From positions 1 through 36,346 of the forward strand of contig WLOK01000007.1 of the NCBI GenBank assembly GCA_009699315.1: a stretch of 36,346 nucleotides of DNA, read 5' to 3'. This DNA is from Actinomycetota bacterium. Its GTDB lineage: Bacteria > Actinomycetota > Actinomycetes > S36-B12. Both the position numbers and the translations under genes were made by a program. Below the pieces are notes generated by a model. That model was not told the origin of the DNA and searched no databases. It saw only the letters and a list, made by a program, of their open reading frames with translations. Of this stretch, positions 1 to 8,664 are shown piece after piece; the stretch's first letter is position 1; every line of letters starts with the position of its first letter.

Positions 1-384
1 TCTGGCGAATGTGTAATTGTCTATCCAGAGGGCACGCTGACCCGCGACCCAGATCTGTGGCCGATGTCAGCCAAAAGCGGAGCTGTCCGAATCGCATTGA
101 TGTCCGGCCGTCCCCTGATCCCATTGGCTCATTGGGGCGCACAGCACATCATGCGTCCCTACAAGAAGGAATTGCGCATAATTCCCCGTAAGCGCATCGA
201 AATTCGCATTGGGACACCTATTGATCTCAGTGACCTTCCCACCGGAGATCTATCGCCTGAGACAATGCGGATTGGAACTGAGCGGCTCATGGATGCGATC
301 ACGGCACTTCTTGCCGAGATTCGCCAGGAGCAACCGCCAGCGACGCGGTTTATCTGGAAGCGAACGAGCAAGGGAGAGCAGTGA
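1..384 (+). CDS. 1-acyl-sn-glycerol-3-phosphate acyltransferase (PlsC family), 5'-truncated
   Basis: Only the last 127 codons are present; the reading frame is open from base 1, so the start lies outside the window. The visible part begins at acyltransferase block III (VYPEGTLTRDP, equivalent to the FPEGTRS motif that binds the glycerol phosphate) and continues into block IV (RPLIPLAHWG). The HX4D catalytic block lies upstream and cannot be seen. The family transfers an acyl chain to lysophosphatidic acid at the inner membrane face to make phosphatidic acid. The TGA stop overlaps the gpsA ATG by one base, which suggests translational coupling. A PlsC-gpsA pair makes metabolic sense because GpsA supplies glycerol-3-phosphate. 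The exact acceptor cannot be told from this fragment. Confidence 0.88.
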   Translation, partial: SGECVIVYPEGTLTRDPDLWPMSAKSGAVRIALMSGRPLIPLAHWGAQHIMRPYKKELRIIPRKRIEIRIGTPIDLSDLPTGDLSPETMRIGTERLMDAITALLAEIRQEQPPATRFIWKRTSKGEQ

Positions 385-1397
385 TGGCACGCATTGCGGT
401 CATGGGTAGCGGGTCGTGGGGCACTGCCTTCGCGATGGTGCTGGCTGATGCGGGAGCCGATGTCACCTTGTGGGGGCTCGACGAAGACGTGGCCGACCAG
501 ATCAATGCGACGCATGTCAACGAGACTTACCACCCTGGCATCGTGCTCCCCACCAATATTGTTGCGACCGTCGATCCCCGTGAAGCTTTGGTGGATTCAC
601 AGATGGTGATTCTCGCCGTGCCTGCCCAGACACTTCGAACCAATCTGGCGGATTGGGGTGCCTACGTAGAGGCGGACGCCCTCATGGTGAGCCTGATGAA
701 AGGCATCGAGTTGGGCACCAACTTGCGGATGAGTCAGGTCATCCAAGAAGCGCTCGGCATTGATGAGTCTCATGTCGCAGTGCTGTCGGGGCCGAACCTA
801 GCCCGCGAGATTGCACAGCGCCAACCCACGGCGACGACAGTGGCGTGTGTGGATGAAGACCGGGCAAAGGCGCTTCAAGACGCGTGCACAACGGACTTCT
901 TCCGCCCGTACTGGACTGTTGATGTCGTGGGTACAGAAATCTGCGGTGCGGTCAAGAACGTCATCGCGTTGGCAAACGGCATGGCAGTAGGCCTTGGCTT
1001 TGGCGAAAACTCGCAATCGGCGTTGATGACGCGCGGTCTTGCTGAAATCTCGCGCCTTGGAGTCGCACTGGGTGCTGATCAGATGACATGCCTTGGACTT
1101 GCGGGTGTAGGGGATCTGATCGCAACGTGTTCCTCGCCGCTTTCTCGCAACCGCACCTTCGGACTCAACCTTGGGCGCGGGCTGTCGATTGAAGAGACGA
1201 TCGCAGCGACAAAGCAGACCTGCGAAGGCGTGAAGAGTTGTCAGCCGATTCTCGAACTTGCACAGTCACATGGCGTAGACATGCCCATCACGGAGCAGGT
1301 TGTTCAGGTCGTGCATCACGGTATGAGCCCGAAGAAGATGTTGATGGCCTTTATGTCTCGCGACACCACTGCTGAAGCGATGAGCGTCGTCGACTGA
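384..1397 (+). CDS. gpsA: Glycerol-3-phosphate dehydrogenase [NAD(P)+]
   Basis: GpsA reduces dihydroxyacetone phosphate to sn-glycerol-3-phosphate in the cytosol, the backbone for phospholipids. The 337-residue protein has an N-terminal Rossmann motif (GSGSWGTAF, about residues 7-15). The conserved substrate-binding block follows with the catalytic lysine in KNVIALANG (about residues 190-198), then the C-terminal helical domain with SRNRTFG. Length is normal for the family. I chose the ATG at 384 over the GTG one codon upstream because the ATG overlaps the preceding TGA in a TGATG arrangement and gives the usual M-x-x-I-A-V-x-G start. The gene ends 3 bases before the stop of the convergent PLP-enzyme gene. 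Confidence 0.96.
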   Translation: MARIAVMGSGSWGTAFAMVLADAGADVTLWGLDEDVADQINATHVNETYHPGIVLPTNIVATVDPREALVDSQMVILAVPAQTLRTNLADWGAYVEADALMVSLMKGIELGTNLRMSQVIQEALGIDESHVAVLSGPNLAREIAQRQPTATTVACVDEDRAKALQDACTTDFFRPYWTVDVVGTEICGAVKNVIALANGMAVGLGFGENSQSALMTRGLAEISRLGVALGADQMTCLGLAGVGDLIATCSSPLSRNRTFGLNLGRGLSIEETIAATKQTCEGVKSCQPILELAQSHGVDMPITEQVVQVVHHGMSPKKMLMAFMSRDTTAEAMSVVD

Positions 1398-1400
1398 CGC

Positions 1401-2459
1401 TTAGGCGTGATCTAGTGCTTGTGCGAGGTCATGCCACAGGTCATCGACATCCTCGATGCCCACCGACAAGCGAATGAGCCCTTCGGGCACGAGTGGCGAC
1501 TCCGCGGCCCAACGGCGGCGGCGCTCAAGAGTTGACTCGACACTGCCGAGGCTCGTGGCGTGGAACCACAATTGCGTTGCTGCACACACACGTTCGGCCG
1601 CTTCGGCTCCGCCTCGTATGTCGATGGAGATAACCCCACTGAAACCGGGGTAGCGGACTGTTTCCACGTTGCGGTGAGCGGCAAGTCGATCTAGCAGAGC
1701 CTGTGCGTTGCTCTGATGACGCTCCATACGGATCGCGAGTGTGCGGATGCCGCGAGCGGCGAGGAAGAGTTCGAGCGCACCACACGTCGCGCCATACTGG
1801 GCGCGACGTGTGCGGAAGTCAGCTACGTAATCCTCATCGGAAGCAACGATTGCGCCAAGAAGCAGGTCAGAGTGGCCGCCAAGGTACTTCGTCGCGCTGT
1901 GAATGACAAAGTCCGCGCCCGATTCCAATGGTCGCTGCAGGATCGGGGTCGCGAATGTGTTGTCGACGGCGACTAGTGCCCCGGCGCTGTGTGCGATCTC
2001 AGCTGCCATCGCGATGTCGGTGACTTCCATGAGTGGATTGGACGGAGTCTCAAGCCAGAGCAACTGTGCGCCCTCGCACGCGATGGCCAGGGCAGCGCTG
2101 TCTGCAGTGTCTACTCTGCGCAACCGAATACGTCCGGTGAAGTCGAGTTCGTCGAGACGGGCTTGGATGCCTGAGTAGCTAGCAAGCGGCGCGACTACGA
2201 CCGCGCCGACGTGCAGCATGTCGAAGATAACGCCAGCGGCGGCTTGACCAGAGGAGACCGCGAGCGCAGTGCCTCCCTCGAGCGCGCCGAGGACTGTCTC
2301 GAAGGCGTGTTCGGGCATCGTTGCGTCGCGGTGGTAGTGCGAGTCGCCGCCAGCGAGATACGTAGAAACTGGGGTAATCGGCTGGTTGAGCGGATCGCCT
2401 GGCTGTGATGGTCGCCCAGCATTGACCGCCACGGTGGCTGGGTGCCGCGGATCTGACAT
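1401..2459 (-). CDS. Cys/Met metabolism PLP-dependent enzyme (cystathionine gamma-synthase/lyase-like)
   Basis: This 352-residue protein belongs to the cystathionine gamma-synthase/gamma-lyase fold-type I family. The PLP-binding lysine sits in SATKYLGGHSD (about residue 190), the cofactor-contacting Asp in VAVDNTFATP, and the C-terminal VPEGLIRLSVGIED block is intact. It is shorter than the usual 380-400 residues. The N-terminal motif that normally reads Y-S/G-R-x-x-N-P-T is here YHRDATMPE, so the NPT triplet is lost. The family acts in transsulfuration or methionine synthesis; which reaction applies here is not determinable. The ATG at 2459 was chosen over the GTG at 2465 because TAACCT lies exactly six bases upstream of it (see promoter). 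A gene of this family between gpsA and ddl is a familiar actinobacterial arrangement. Confidence 0.85.
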   Translation of the reverse strand: MSDPRHPATVAVNAGRPSQPGDPLNQPITPVSTYLAGGDSHYHRDATMPEHAFETVLGALEGGTALAVSSGQAAAGVIFDMLHVGAVVVAPLASYSGIQARLDELDFTGRIRLRRVDTADSAALAIACEGAQLLWLETPSNPLMEVTDIAMAAEIAHSAGALVAVDNTFATPILQRPLESGADFVIHSATKYLGGHSDLLLGAIVASDEDYVADFRTRRAQYGATCGALELFLAARGIRTLAIRMERHQSNAQALLDRLAAHRNVETVRYPGFSGVISIDIRGGAEAAERVCAATQLWFHATSLGSVESTLERRRRWAAESPLVPEGLIRLSVGIEDVDDLWHDLAQALDHA

Positions 2460-2465
2460 GCGCAC

Positions 2466-2471
2466 AGGTTA
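2466..2471 (-). promoter_or_regulatory. Candidate -10 element for the PLP-enzyme gene (leaderless)
   Basis: Read on the minus strand this is TAACCT, followed by six bases and then ATG at 2459. A -10 hexamer at this distance would put the transcription start on or next to the start codon. No Shine-Dalgarno sequence is visible, which agrees with a leaderless mRNA. No convincing -35 is seen. It shares a 67-base divergent intergenic region with the ddl promoter. Confidence 0.45.
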
Positions 2472-2514
2472 GTGCTCGGCGTGTCCCGGCCCGCATGGTG
2501 CCCACCGCGCCGGA

Positions 2515-2520
2515 TACGGT
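2515..2520 (+). promoter_or_regulatory. Candidate -10 element for ddl (leaderless)
   Basis: TACGGT is followed by six bases (CAGGGG) and the ddl GTG at 2527. This matches the actinobacterial TANNNT -10 consensus at the spacing expected for a leaderless transcript. The -35 region shows no clear match. The GGGG immediately before the GTG is too close to serve as a Shine-Dalgarno sequence. Confidence 0.45.
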
Positions 2521-2526
2521 CAGGGG

Positions 2527-3618
2527 GTGAAGACACGCGTCGCAGTCATATTCGGCGGGCGCAGTAGTGAACATGCCATCTCCTGTGTGAGCGCGGGTGC
2601 GGTGCTTCGAGCGCTCGATCGCGATGTTTATGACGTGATCCCTGTGGGCATCACTGAGGCTGGCCACTGGGTCGTTGAGGATGACGATCCTGAGCGCTTG
2701 GTGATCCGTGATGGCGAGATGCCGCACGTGCGCGCCGATCGTGACCCCGTGACGCTTGGGCGCGATGTCGAAGGCAGGGTTGTCCTCACGTCGATCACCG
2801 GATCAACGCTAGGCGTGATTGACGTTGCCTTCCCGGTCTTGCATGGGCCCTGGGGTGAGGACGGCACGATTCAGGGCCTGTTCGAGACGGTGGGGCTTCC
2901 CTACGTCGGCTCGGGGGTCTTCGCTTCCGCGGCTGGCATGGACAAGGGGCACATGAAGGCGATGTTCCGAATTGCTGGTCTTCCAGTTGGACCCTACGAA
3001 GTTGTCACCAACCGCGACTGGATCACTGAACGCGAAGCGACGCTTGCCCGCGTGGCTGAGCTCGGATTCCCACTCTTCGTCAAGCCTGCGCGCGCAGGTT
3101 CGTCGCTGGGCATTTCCAAGGTACGCGATGAAGCAACTTTGGTTGCGTGCATCGAGCAGGCGCGAGTGCATGACCCTCGTCTGGTGATTGAAGCCGGATT
3201 CGAGGGCGTACGAGAAGTGGAGTGTGGCGTGCTCATCGACGTTGACGGGATTCCACGAGCGAGTGCTTGCGCTGAGATTGTCGTGAAGGGCAGTCACGAG
3301 TTTTACGACTTCGAGGCCAAGTACCTTGACGACTCGGCTGATCTTGTGGTCCCCGCTCAGCTCGATGCGGATACTGTGGCTGAGTTGCAGCGACTTGCCA
3401 TTCTTGCTTTCGACGCGGTCGCGGGAGAAGGGCTTGCTCGTGTCGACTTCTTCGTGTGCGCCGACGGCAGCATCATCATCAACGAGCTGAACACGATGCC
3501 GGGATTTACCCCGATTTCGATGTTCCCGCGCATGTGGGCCCATGGCGGTGTGACCTATCCAGAGGTGGTTCAACGTCTTGTTAATGACGCGTTAGTCCGC
3601 GGCGCTGGTCTTCGTTGA
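2527..3618 (+). CDS. ddl: D-alanine--D-alanine ligase
   Basis: Ddl joins two D-alanines with ATP in the cytosol to make the terminal dipeptide of the peptidoglycan precursor. The 363-residue protein shows the N-terminal VIFGGRSSEHAIS motif, the ATP-grasp core with FVKPARAGSSLGISKV (about residues 180-195), and the metal-binding C-terminal block INELNTMPGFTPISMFP. The HGPWGEDGTIQG loop is intact. Length is typical. The GTG start at 2527 is supported by KTRVAVIFGG following directly and by the -10-like TACGGT six bases upstream. thiL follows after ten bases, so the two are probably cotranscribed. Confidence 0.96.
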   Translation: MKTRVAVIFGGRSSEHAISCVSAGAVLRALDRDVYDVIPVGITEAGHWVVEDDDPERLVIRDGEMPHVRADRDPVTLGRDVEGRVVLTSITGSTLGVIDVAFPVLHGPWGEDGTIQGLFETVGLPYVGSGVFASAAGMDKGHMKAMFRIAGLPVGPYEVVTNRDWITEREATLARVAELGFPLFVKPARAGSSLGISKVRDEATLVACIEQARVHDPRLVIEAGFEGVREVECGVLIDVDGIPRASACAEIVVKGSHEFYDFEAKYLDDSADLVVPAQLDADTVAELQRLAILAFDAVAGEGLARVDFFVCADGSIIINELNTMPGFTPISMFPRMWAHGGVTYPEVVQRLVNDALVRGAGLR

Positions 3619-3628
3619 TGAGTGCGTG

Positions 3629-4579
3629 ATGGCTGACTCTGCCGGCGACCTTGGCGAATTCGGTCTCATTAATGCGATGCGCGCCGTACTGCCTGCGGCG
3701 CCGCTCGCGCAGGTGGGCCCGGGAGACGATGCAGCTGTACTCACGACGCCGGATGGGCGCGTGGTCACGACAGTCGACGTCCTTGTCGAAGGCAGGCACT
3801 TTCGACGCGACTGGTCGAGTGCGCACGATGTCGGGCGTCGGGCGGCAGCTGCCAGCCTCGCAGACGTTGTGGCCATGGGTGCTCGTCCCACCGCTTTACT
3901 CATCGGTCTGGGCGTGCCAGCTGACCTTGAGTCGTCCTGGGCTCAAGAACTCGCCGAGGGGCTGGCTGAAGAGGCCGGGCTGGTCGGCGCAGGTGTGATC
4001 GGTGGAGACGTCGTACGCAGCGACTCCATCATTGTGAGTGTGACTGCATTCGGCGATCTGGAAGGGCGATCTCCCGTGCTCCGTTCAGGTGCACAGGCGG
4101 GCGACGTGCTTGCGGTGGCCGGCCGTCTTGGTTGGGCCGCTGCCGGACTCGCGGTGCTATCGCGAGGGTTTCGGGCGCCGCGCGTTCTGGTCAACGCACA
4201 TCGCGTGCCTGAGCCGCCCTATGCCGCAGGACCGGCAGCTGCACAGGCTGGCGCTACGGCGATGCTCGATGTGAGTGACGGCCTTGTCGCCGACGCTGGC
4301 CACATAGCGCAGGCGTCTGGCGTCGAAATCGTCATCGATCCGAATCTTCTTGTTGTGGCTGATCCGATTCGCGACGCGGCGGCCGCATACAACGCCGATC
4401 CGCTGGTGTGGCTGTTGGCAGGAGGCGATGATCATGCGCTCTTGGCGACATTCCCTCAGGGCGCAACCTTGCCCCCAGAATTCACTGTCATTGGCTCAGT
4501 ACGAAAAACGAAGACACCAGGAGTCCTGGTAGGAGATGCTCCCTACGCTGAGCGCGGGGGCTGGGATCACTTCCGATAG
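3629..4579 (+). CDS. thiL: Thiamine-monophosphate kinase
   Basis: ThiL phosphorylates thiamine monophosphate to thiamine diphosphate, the active cofactor, in the cytosol. The 316-residue protein has the family hallmarks: GDDAAVL near residue 30, TVDVLVEGRHF, the ASLADVVAMGARP block, GGDVVRSD for Mg-ATP binding, and LDVSDGLVADAGHIA with LLAGGDDHALL near the C-terminus. The ATG at 3629 is preceded in frame by a GTG at 3626, which is an equally possible start. It follows ddl by ten bases and converges on rpmB with only eight bases between the stop codons. No riboswitch is visible, and none is expected inside an operon. Confidence 0.94.
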   Translation: MADSAGDLGEFGLINAMRAVLPAAPLAQVGPGDDAAVLTTPDGRVVTTVDVLVEGRHFRRDWSSAHDVGRRAAAASLADVVAMGARPTALLIGLGVPADLESSWAQELAEGLAEEAGLVGAGVIGGDVVRSDSIIVSVTAFGDLEGRSPVLRSGAQAGDVLAVAGRLGWAAAGLAVLSRGFRAPRVLVNAHRVPEPPYAAGPAAAQAGATAMLDVSDGLVADAGHIAQASGVEIVIDPNLLVVADPIRDAAAAYNADPLVWLLAGGDDHALLATFPQGATLPPEFTVIGSVRKTKTPGVLVGDAPYAERGGWDHFR

Positions 4580-4587
4580 GGAAGTGA

Positions 4588-4776
4588 CTAGGCGCGAGCG
4601 ACCTTGCCGGCCTTGAGGCAGGAGGCGCATACGTTGAGGCGCTTGGGAGTGCGGCCGACGAGAACACGCACCTTTTGAATGTTCGGCACCCAGCGGCGGT
4701 TGGTGCGACGGTGGGAATGGGAGATGGCGTGACCGTAGATCGGTCCCTTGCCGCAGACTTCGCAGTTGGCCGCCAT
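4588..4776 (-). CDS. rpmB: 50S ribosomal protein L28 (zinc-ribbon form)
   Basis: The 62-residue basic protein carries the L28 signature: CEVCGKGP at the N-terminus, then [16 protein letters not shown] and [11 protein letters not shown] at the C-terminus. Two CxxC pairs (residues 5/8 and near 50/53) mark the zinc-binding C+ type. Actinobacteria often encode a C+ and a C- L28 copy, the latter repressed by zinc through Zur. A strong GGGAG lies about six bases upstream of the ATG (minus strand). It stands alone on the minus strand, divergent from the DAK2 gene, an order conserved in the phylum. No clear Zur box is visible upstream. Confidence 0.96.
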   Translation of the reverse strand: MAANCEVCGKGPIYGHAISHSHRRTNRRWVPNIQKVRVLVGRTPKRLNVCASCLKAGKVARA

Positions 4777-4945
4777 GGTGCACTCCCTTTACGTTGCAAA
4801 TAGTTCGTCGCATTAATCGCCTAGTCGGCGACGGCCAAGAGTAGCCGAGGCGTAGTCGGCACCCCAAATCGGCCTCCGGAAGCCTCAGGCGGGGTAGCGT
4901 CACCCGGTCAGGGAATTTCGCAGGACCGCCCCGGGAGGAGGAGCC

Positions 4946-6532
4946 TTGGCCGCCATCGTCAACGTGGACACCGTCCGCCAGTGGATCCAAGTCTCATTGG
5001 AGTCCCTAGGGGCCCAGCGGGCGGCGATTGACTCCCTCAACGTCTTCCCCGTGCCCGACGGTGACACGGGCACCAATATGTACATGACGCTTGAGTCAAC
5101 GGCGGAGGCTATCGAAGTGGCGGCGGCCCGGCCAGACGTCACGTTGACGGAGGTCGGCGCGGCCATGGCCAGGGGAGCCTTGCTTGGTGCTCGGGGCAAT
5201 TCCGGCGTCATCCTCGCCCAGATTTTGCGTGCATTCGCCGAGGAACTTCGTGGCATTCCCGATGGAGCGGCCTTTGATGGCCCGCTCGTACGTCGCGCTC
5301 TACGTCGCGCAAGTGACCTGGCCTACCGCGCCGTTGCAGCCCCGGTCGAAGGCACGATTCTCACGGTCGCGCGCGCGGCGGCAGATGCTGCGGAAGCAAG
5401 TGAGGGCAACGGCGTCGTCTCCGTAGTGGAGGCGGGCGCGGCTGGAGCACGAGCGGCTCTCGCGCAGACCACCGAGATGCTCCCAGCGCTGCGTCGGGCC
5501 GGAGTTGTCGACTCTGGCGGTGCGGGCCTCGTGGTGGTCTACGACGCGATGATGGATGTACTCACCGGCATACGACGTCCCCACGTCCCGGTGCGTGCGG
5601 CTCCGGCTACCGTGCACGAGATTCAGGAGGAATACGGCGGGCCGGCCTATGAAGTCATGTACCTCCTCGACGCAACCGAAGCTGGGGTCGATGCACTTCG
5701 ACCGCGCCTCGAAGCTTTGGGCGATTCGCTGGTAGTCGTGGGCGGTGATCCGCTGTGGAACGTGCACGTGCATGTCGACGATGCGGGCGCCGCAGTCGAA
5801 GCCGCGCTCGAGGTTGGCCGACCCCACCGCATCCGTATTACGCACCTGCAGACGCTGATACCAGAGCCCAAGGGTGGCCGTTCGCTTGTTGTAGTCGTGC
5901 ATGGTCCGGGCGTCGCGGCGATGTTGGCAGAGGGCGGGGCAGTCGTAGTTCCTGCCGAACCCGCGCGTCGGCCGTCGACCCGCGAGATTCTCCAAGCGAT
6001 CGATCGTTGTGAAGGGTCGGACGTCATCGTGTTGCCGAGCGATCGCGACACCCGTGCCGTCGCCGAGGCAGCTGCGGAAGAAGCTCGTGCGCAAGGACGT
6101 CGCGTAGCCGTGATCCCGACCCGCTCCGTGGTGCAATCCCTGGCTGCCGTAGCCGTACACGAGCCCAGCGCGCTCTTCGAAGACGACGTGATTGCCATGA
6201 CTCGAGCAGCGAGTGCTACACACTATGGCGCTGTCACCACGGCCGCCCGTGAAGCTCTCACCAGTGTGGGTGAATGCCGTGCTGGAGATGTTCTCGGCCT
6301 TGCCGATGGCGACATCGTTCACATTGGTAATGATTCGTACGTGGTGGCGCAGGCCGTTATAGAACGAATGCTGACAACCGGCAGCGAGTTAGTGACTGTC
6401 GTGGCAGGTCTCGGCTCTGCGGGCTTACCCGAAGCGCTAGAGACGTGGCTTGCTCGGGTGCATCCGGGCATCGACATGGTCGTTTATGACGGCGGCCAGC
6501 CACTGTGGCCACTCATCATCGGTGTTGAGTGA
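4946..6532 (+). CDS. DAK2 domain protein, FakA/YloV-like (putative fatty-acid kinase component)
   Basis: The 528-residue protein has the three-part FakA layout. An N-terminal DAK2 domain (about 1-200) carries the nucleotide motif NVFPVPDGDTGTNM and GARGNSGVI. A middle domain contains LGDSLVVVGGD and the VHVHVDD metal motif. A C-terminal DegV-like domain follows (about 300-528). FakA phosphorylates fatty acids bound to FakB in the FakAB system of Firmicutes; the actinobacterial homologues are less well characterised, and no FakB gene is in the window. The start is TTG, chosen because a long GGGAGGAGGAG lies just upstream and the AAIVNVDTVRQW start is conserved. A TANNNT element (TAGCGT, 4895-4900) is a possible -10. 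The cysteine expected in the middle domain appears replaced (AYEVMY). Confidence 0.82.
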   Translation: MAAIVNVDTVRQWIQVSLESLGAQRAAIDSLNVFPVPDGDTGTNMYMTLESTAEAIEVAAARPDVTLTEVGAAMARGALLGARGNSGVILAQILRAFAEELRGIPDGAAFDGPLVRRALRRASDLAYRAVAAPVEGTILTVARAAADAAEASEGNGVVSVVEAGAAGARAALAQTTEMLPALRRAGVVDSGGAGLVVVYDAMMDVLTGIRRPHVPVRAAPATVHEIQEEYGGPAYEVMYLLDATEAGVDALRPRLEALGDSLVVVGGDPLWNVHVHVDDAGAAVEAALEVGRPHRIRITHLQTLIPEPKGGRSLVVVVHGPGVAAMLAEGGAVVVPAEPARRPSTREILQAIDRCEGSDVIVLPSDRDTRAVAEAAAEEARAQGRRVAVIPTRSVVQSLAAVAVHEPSALFEDDVIAMTRAASATHYGAVTTAAREALTSVGECRAGDVLGLADGDIVHIGNDSYVVAQAVIERMLTTGSELVTVVAGLGSAGLPEALETWLARVHPGIDMVVYDGGQPLWPLIIGVE

Positions 6533-8664
6533 TGTCTTCTCTGGATAAGCCGCTGAAGTCGGTGGTCGGCGGTGTCTCGGCAACAAAACTTGAGGAACAC
6601 TTCGACATGGTCACGGTGGGGGATCTACTCAGCCACTATCCGCGTCGTTACGCGATTCATGGGGAGTTGACCGACCTCGATTCACTTCCTCTCGACGAGC
6701 ACGTGACGGTCATGGCACAGGTACGCAGTTCATCGACCCGGCAAATGCGTGGCCGCCCTAACTGGATCACTGAAGTGGTCGTGACCGATGGTCGCGGTGA
6801 ACTCACCCTCGTCTACTTTCACAAGCAACAGCGTCCACGATTTCGTATCCCCAAGCAGGGTGAGTTTGGACTCTTTGCTGGCAAAGTGTCGGCCTACCAA
6901 TCACGTCGCCAGCTCGCGCACCCAGAGTTCGTGTTGCAGACCGAAGAAGATCCTGACTCCGTGTCGGCCTTCGCTGGGGCGCTCATACCCGTCTATCCCG
7001 CGACGGCCAAAATTGCGTCTTGGCAGATCCGCAAAACAGTCGAAACAGTGCTCGACGGGCTCGACGATGTCGAAGACACGCTTCCCGAAGCGGTGCGATC
7101 TGCACATAACCTCATGGGTCTCCGTGATGCGTATGTCGCCCTACACCGACCTGCATCGCGCGACGAAGCAGACGCTGCGCTTGATCGGCTTCGCTTTGAC
7201 GAGGCATTTGTACATCAAGTTGTCCTCGCGCAACGTCGACGCGAGTTGCGGGCGCTCCCTGCCGCTCCCCGCATGTCCTCGGCCATGGGATTGCTGTCAG
7301 CATTCGACGCCCGGATGCCCTTCGAACTGACTTCTGGCCAGCGCTCGGTAGGAGCACAGATTGAGAAGGAGATCAGTCAAGACCATCCGATGCATCGACT
7401 CCTGCAAGGTGAGGTGGGCAGCGGAAAGACTGTCGTGGCACTTCGCGCCATGCTCGCGGTCGTCGATGCGGGTGGTCAGGCCGCACTGCTTGCACCCACC
7501 GAAATTCTTGCGCAGCAGCACCTGCGCACAATCACATCCATGCTTGGGCCGTTGGCCGAACGCAGTCGGCTAGGGGGTGACTCCCATGGGACAACAGTCA
7601 CGTTGCTCACAGGTTCGATGACTACGGCGCAGCGACGACAGGCCCTTTTGGACATCGCGAGTGGTGAGGCCGGCATCGTGATCGGCACGCACGCGTTGAT
7701 TGAAGAGCGTGTCACTTTTGCCGACCTCGCCCTTGTCGTGATCGACGAACAGCACCGGTTTGGGGTCGAGCAACGTGCAGCCCTCGCTGCCAAGGCTCCT
7801 GACGGCACGAGGCCGCATGTACTGGTCATGACAGCGACACCGATCCCACGGACAATTGCGATGACGGTGTTTGGTGACCTTGATGTCTCCACTCTCACCG
7901 AAATCCCAGCAGGCCGTAAGGAGATCACCACACATGTGGTCGCCGAATTGGAGAAACCTGCGCATGTGACTCGCGCTTGGGAGCGGATTCGCGAAGAAGT
8001 GTCGCAGGGACGTCAGGCATACGTTGTCTGTCCTCGCATTGGGGATGAGCCGGTCGAAGGCGCTTCGGTGATGGAGACGCTGAGCGAACTCACCCGCATT
8101 TTGTCGGGGCTTCATGTCGCGGCCCTGCATGGCCGCATGCCCTCTGATGAGAAGGATCGTGTCATGCAGCAGTTTGTGGATGGAGCGATCGACGTACTCA
8201 TCGCTACGAGTGTGATTGAAGTCGGAGTAGACGTCCCAAACGCATCGGTGATGGTCGTTCTCGATGCTGAGCGATTTGGCGTTTCCCAGGTCCACCAGCT
8301 ACGTGGCCGCATTGGCCGCGGCGAACATGCAAGTCTGTGTTTGCTCATCACCAAGGCGCCACTCGGTTCACCTGGTCGAACTCGACTCGAAGCAATCGCC
8401 TCTACTAATGACGGCTTCGCCCTGTCGCGACTTGACCTTGAACAACGTCGCGAGGGCGATGTTTTGGGCGCGGTGCAATCGGGACGACGTTCGACTTTGC
8501 GACTCCTTGAAGTCGTACGAGATGAAGACATCGTCGCCGCCGCACGAGAGGATGCGATCGTGCTCATAGAAGCGGACCCCGATCTACTGTCATTGCCCGG
8601 GCTTCGTCGAGCCGTCACCGCACTGTCTGATGAGGACAGCACTGACTTCATCCAGAAGGCCTGA
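6532..8664 (+). CDS. recG: ATP-dependent DNA helicase RecG
   Basis: RecG remodels stalled replication forks and branch-migrates Holliday junctions. The 710-residue protein has an N-terminal wedge/OB domain (about 1-250), then a superfamily 2 motor with Walker A GEVGSGKT (about residue 293), the RecG-type DEQHRFG motif (about 404), TATPIPRT, and a C-terminal helicase domain with ATSVIEVGVDVPNA and QLRGRIGRG. Length is normal. The ATG at 6532 overlaps the TGA of the upstream gene by one base; an in-frame GTG lies one codon earlier. The recG stop in turn overlaps the rsmD ATG, so the three genes are almost certainly one operon. Confidence 0.97.
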   Translation: MSSLDKPLKSVVGGVSATKLEEHFDMVTVGDLLSHYPRRYAIHGELTDLDSLPLDEHVTVMAQVRSSSTRQMRGRPNWITEVVVTDGRGELTLVYFHKQQRPRFRIPKQGEFGLFAGKVSAYQSRRQLAHPEFVLQTEEDPDSVSAFAGALIPVYPATAKIASWQIRKTVETVLDGLDDVEDTLPEAVRSAHNLMGLRDAYVALHRPASRDEADAALDRLRFDEAFVHQVVLAQRRRELRALPAAPRMSSAMGLLSAFDARMPFELTSGQRSVGAQIEKEISQDHPMHRLLQGEVGSGKTVVALRAMLAVVDAGGQAALLAPTEILAQQHLRTITSMLGPLAERSRLGGDSHGTTVTLLTGSMTTAQRRQALLDIASGEAGIVIGTHALIEERVTFADLALVVIDEQHRFGVEQRAALAAKAPDGTRPHVLVMTATPIPRTIAMTVFGDLDVSTLTEIPAGRKEITTHVVAELEKPAHVTRAWERIREEVSQGRQAYVVCPRIGDEPVEGASVMETLSELTRILSGLHVAALHGRMPSDEKDRVMQQFVDGAIDVLIATSVIEVGVDVPNASVMVVLDAERFGVSQVHQLRGRIGRGEHASLCLLITKAPLGSPGRTRLEAIASTNDGFALSRLDLEQRREGDVLGAVQSGRRSTLRLLEVVRDEDIVAAAREDAIVLIEADPDLLSLPGLRRAVTALSDEDSTDFIQKA

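Noticed and set aside
4777-4945. Search for a Zur box or riboswitch between rpmB and the FakA-like gene
   Set aside because: No AT-rich palindrome or conserved aptamer pattern was visible; only ribosome-binding sites and a possible TAGCGT -10.
5300-6322. A 340-codon open frame on the minus strand
   Set aside because: It lies entirely antisense to the FakA-like gene, has no recognisable motif, and is explained by the GC-biased codon use of the sense gene.
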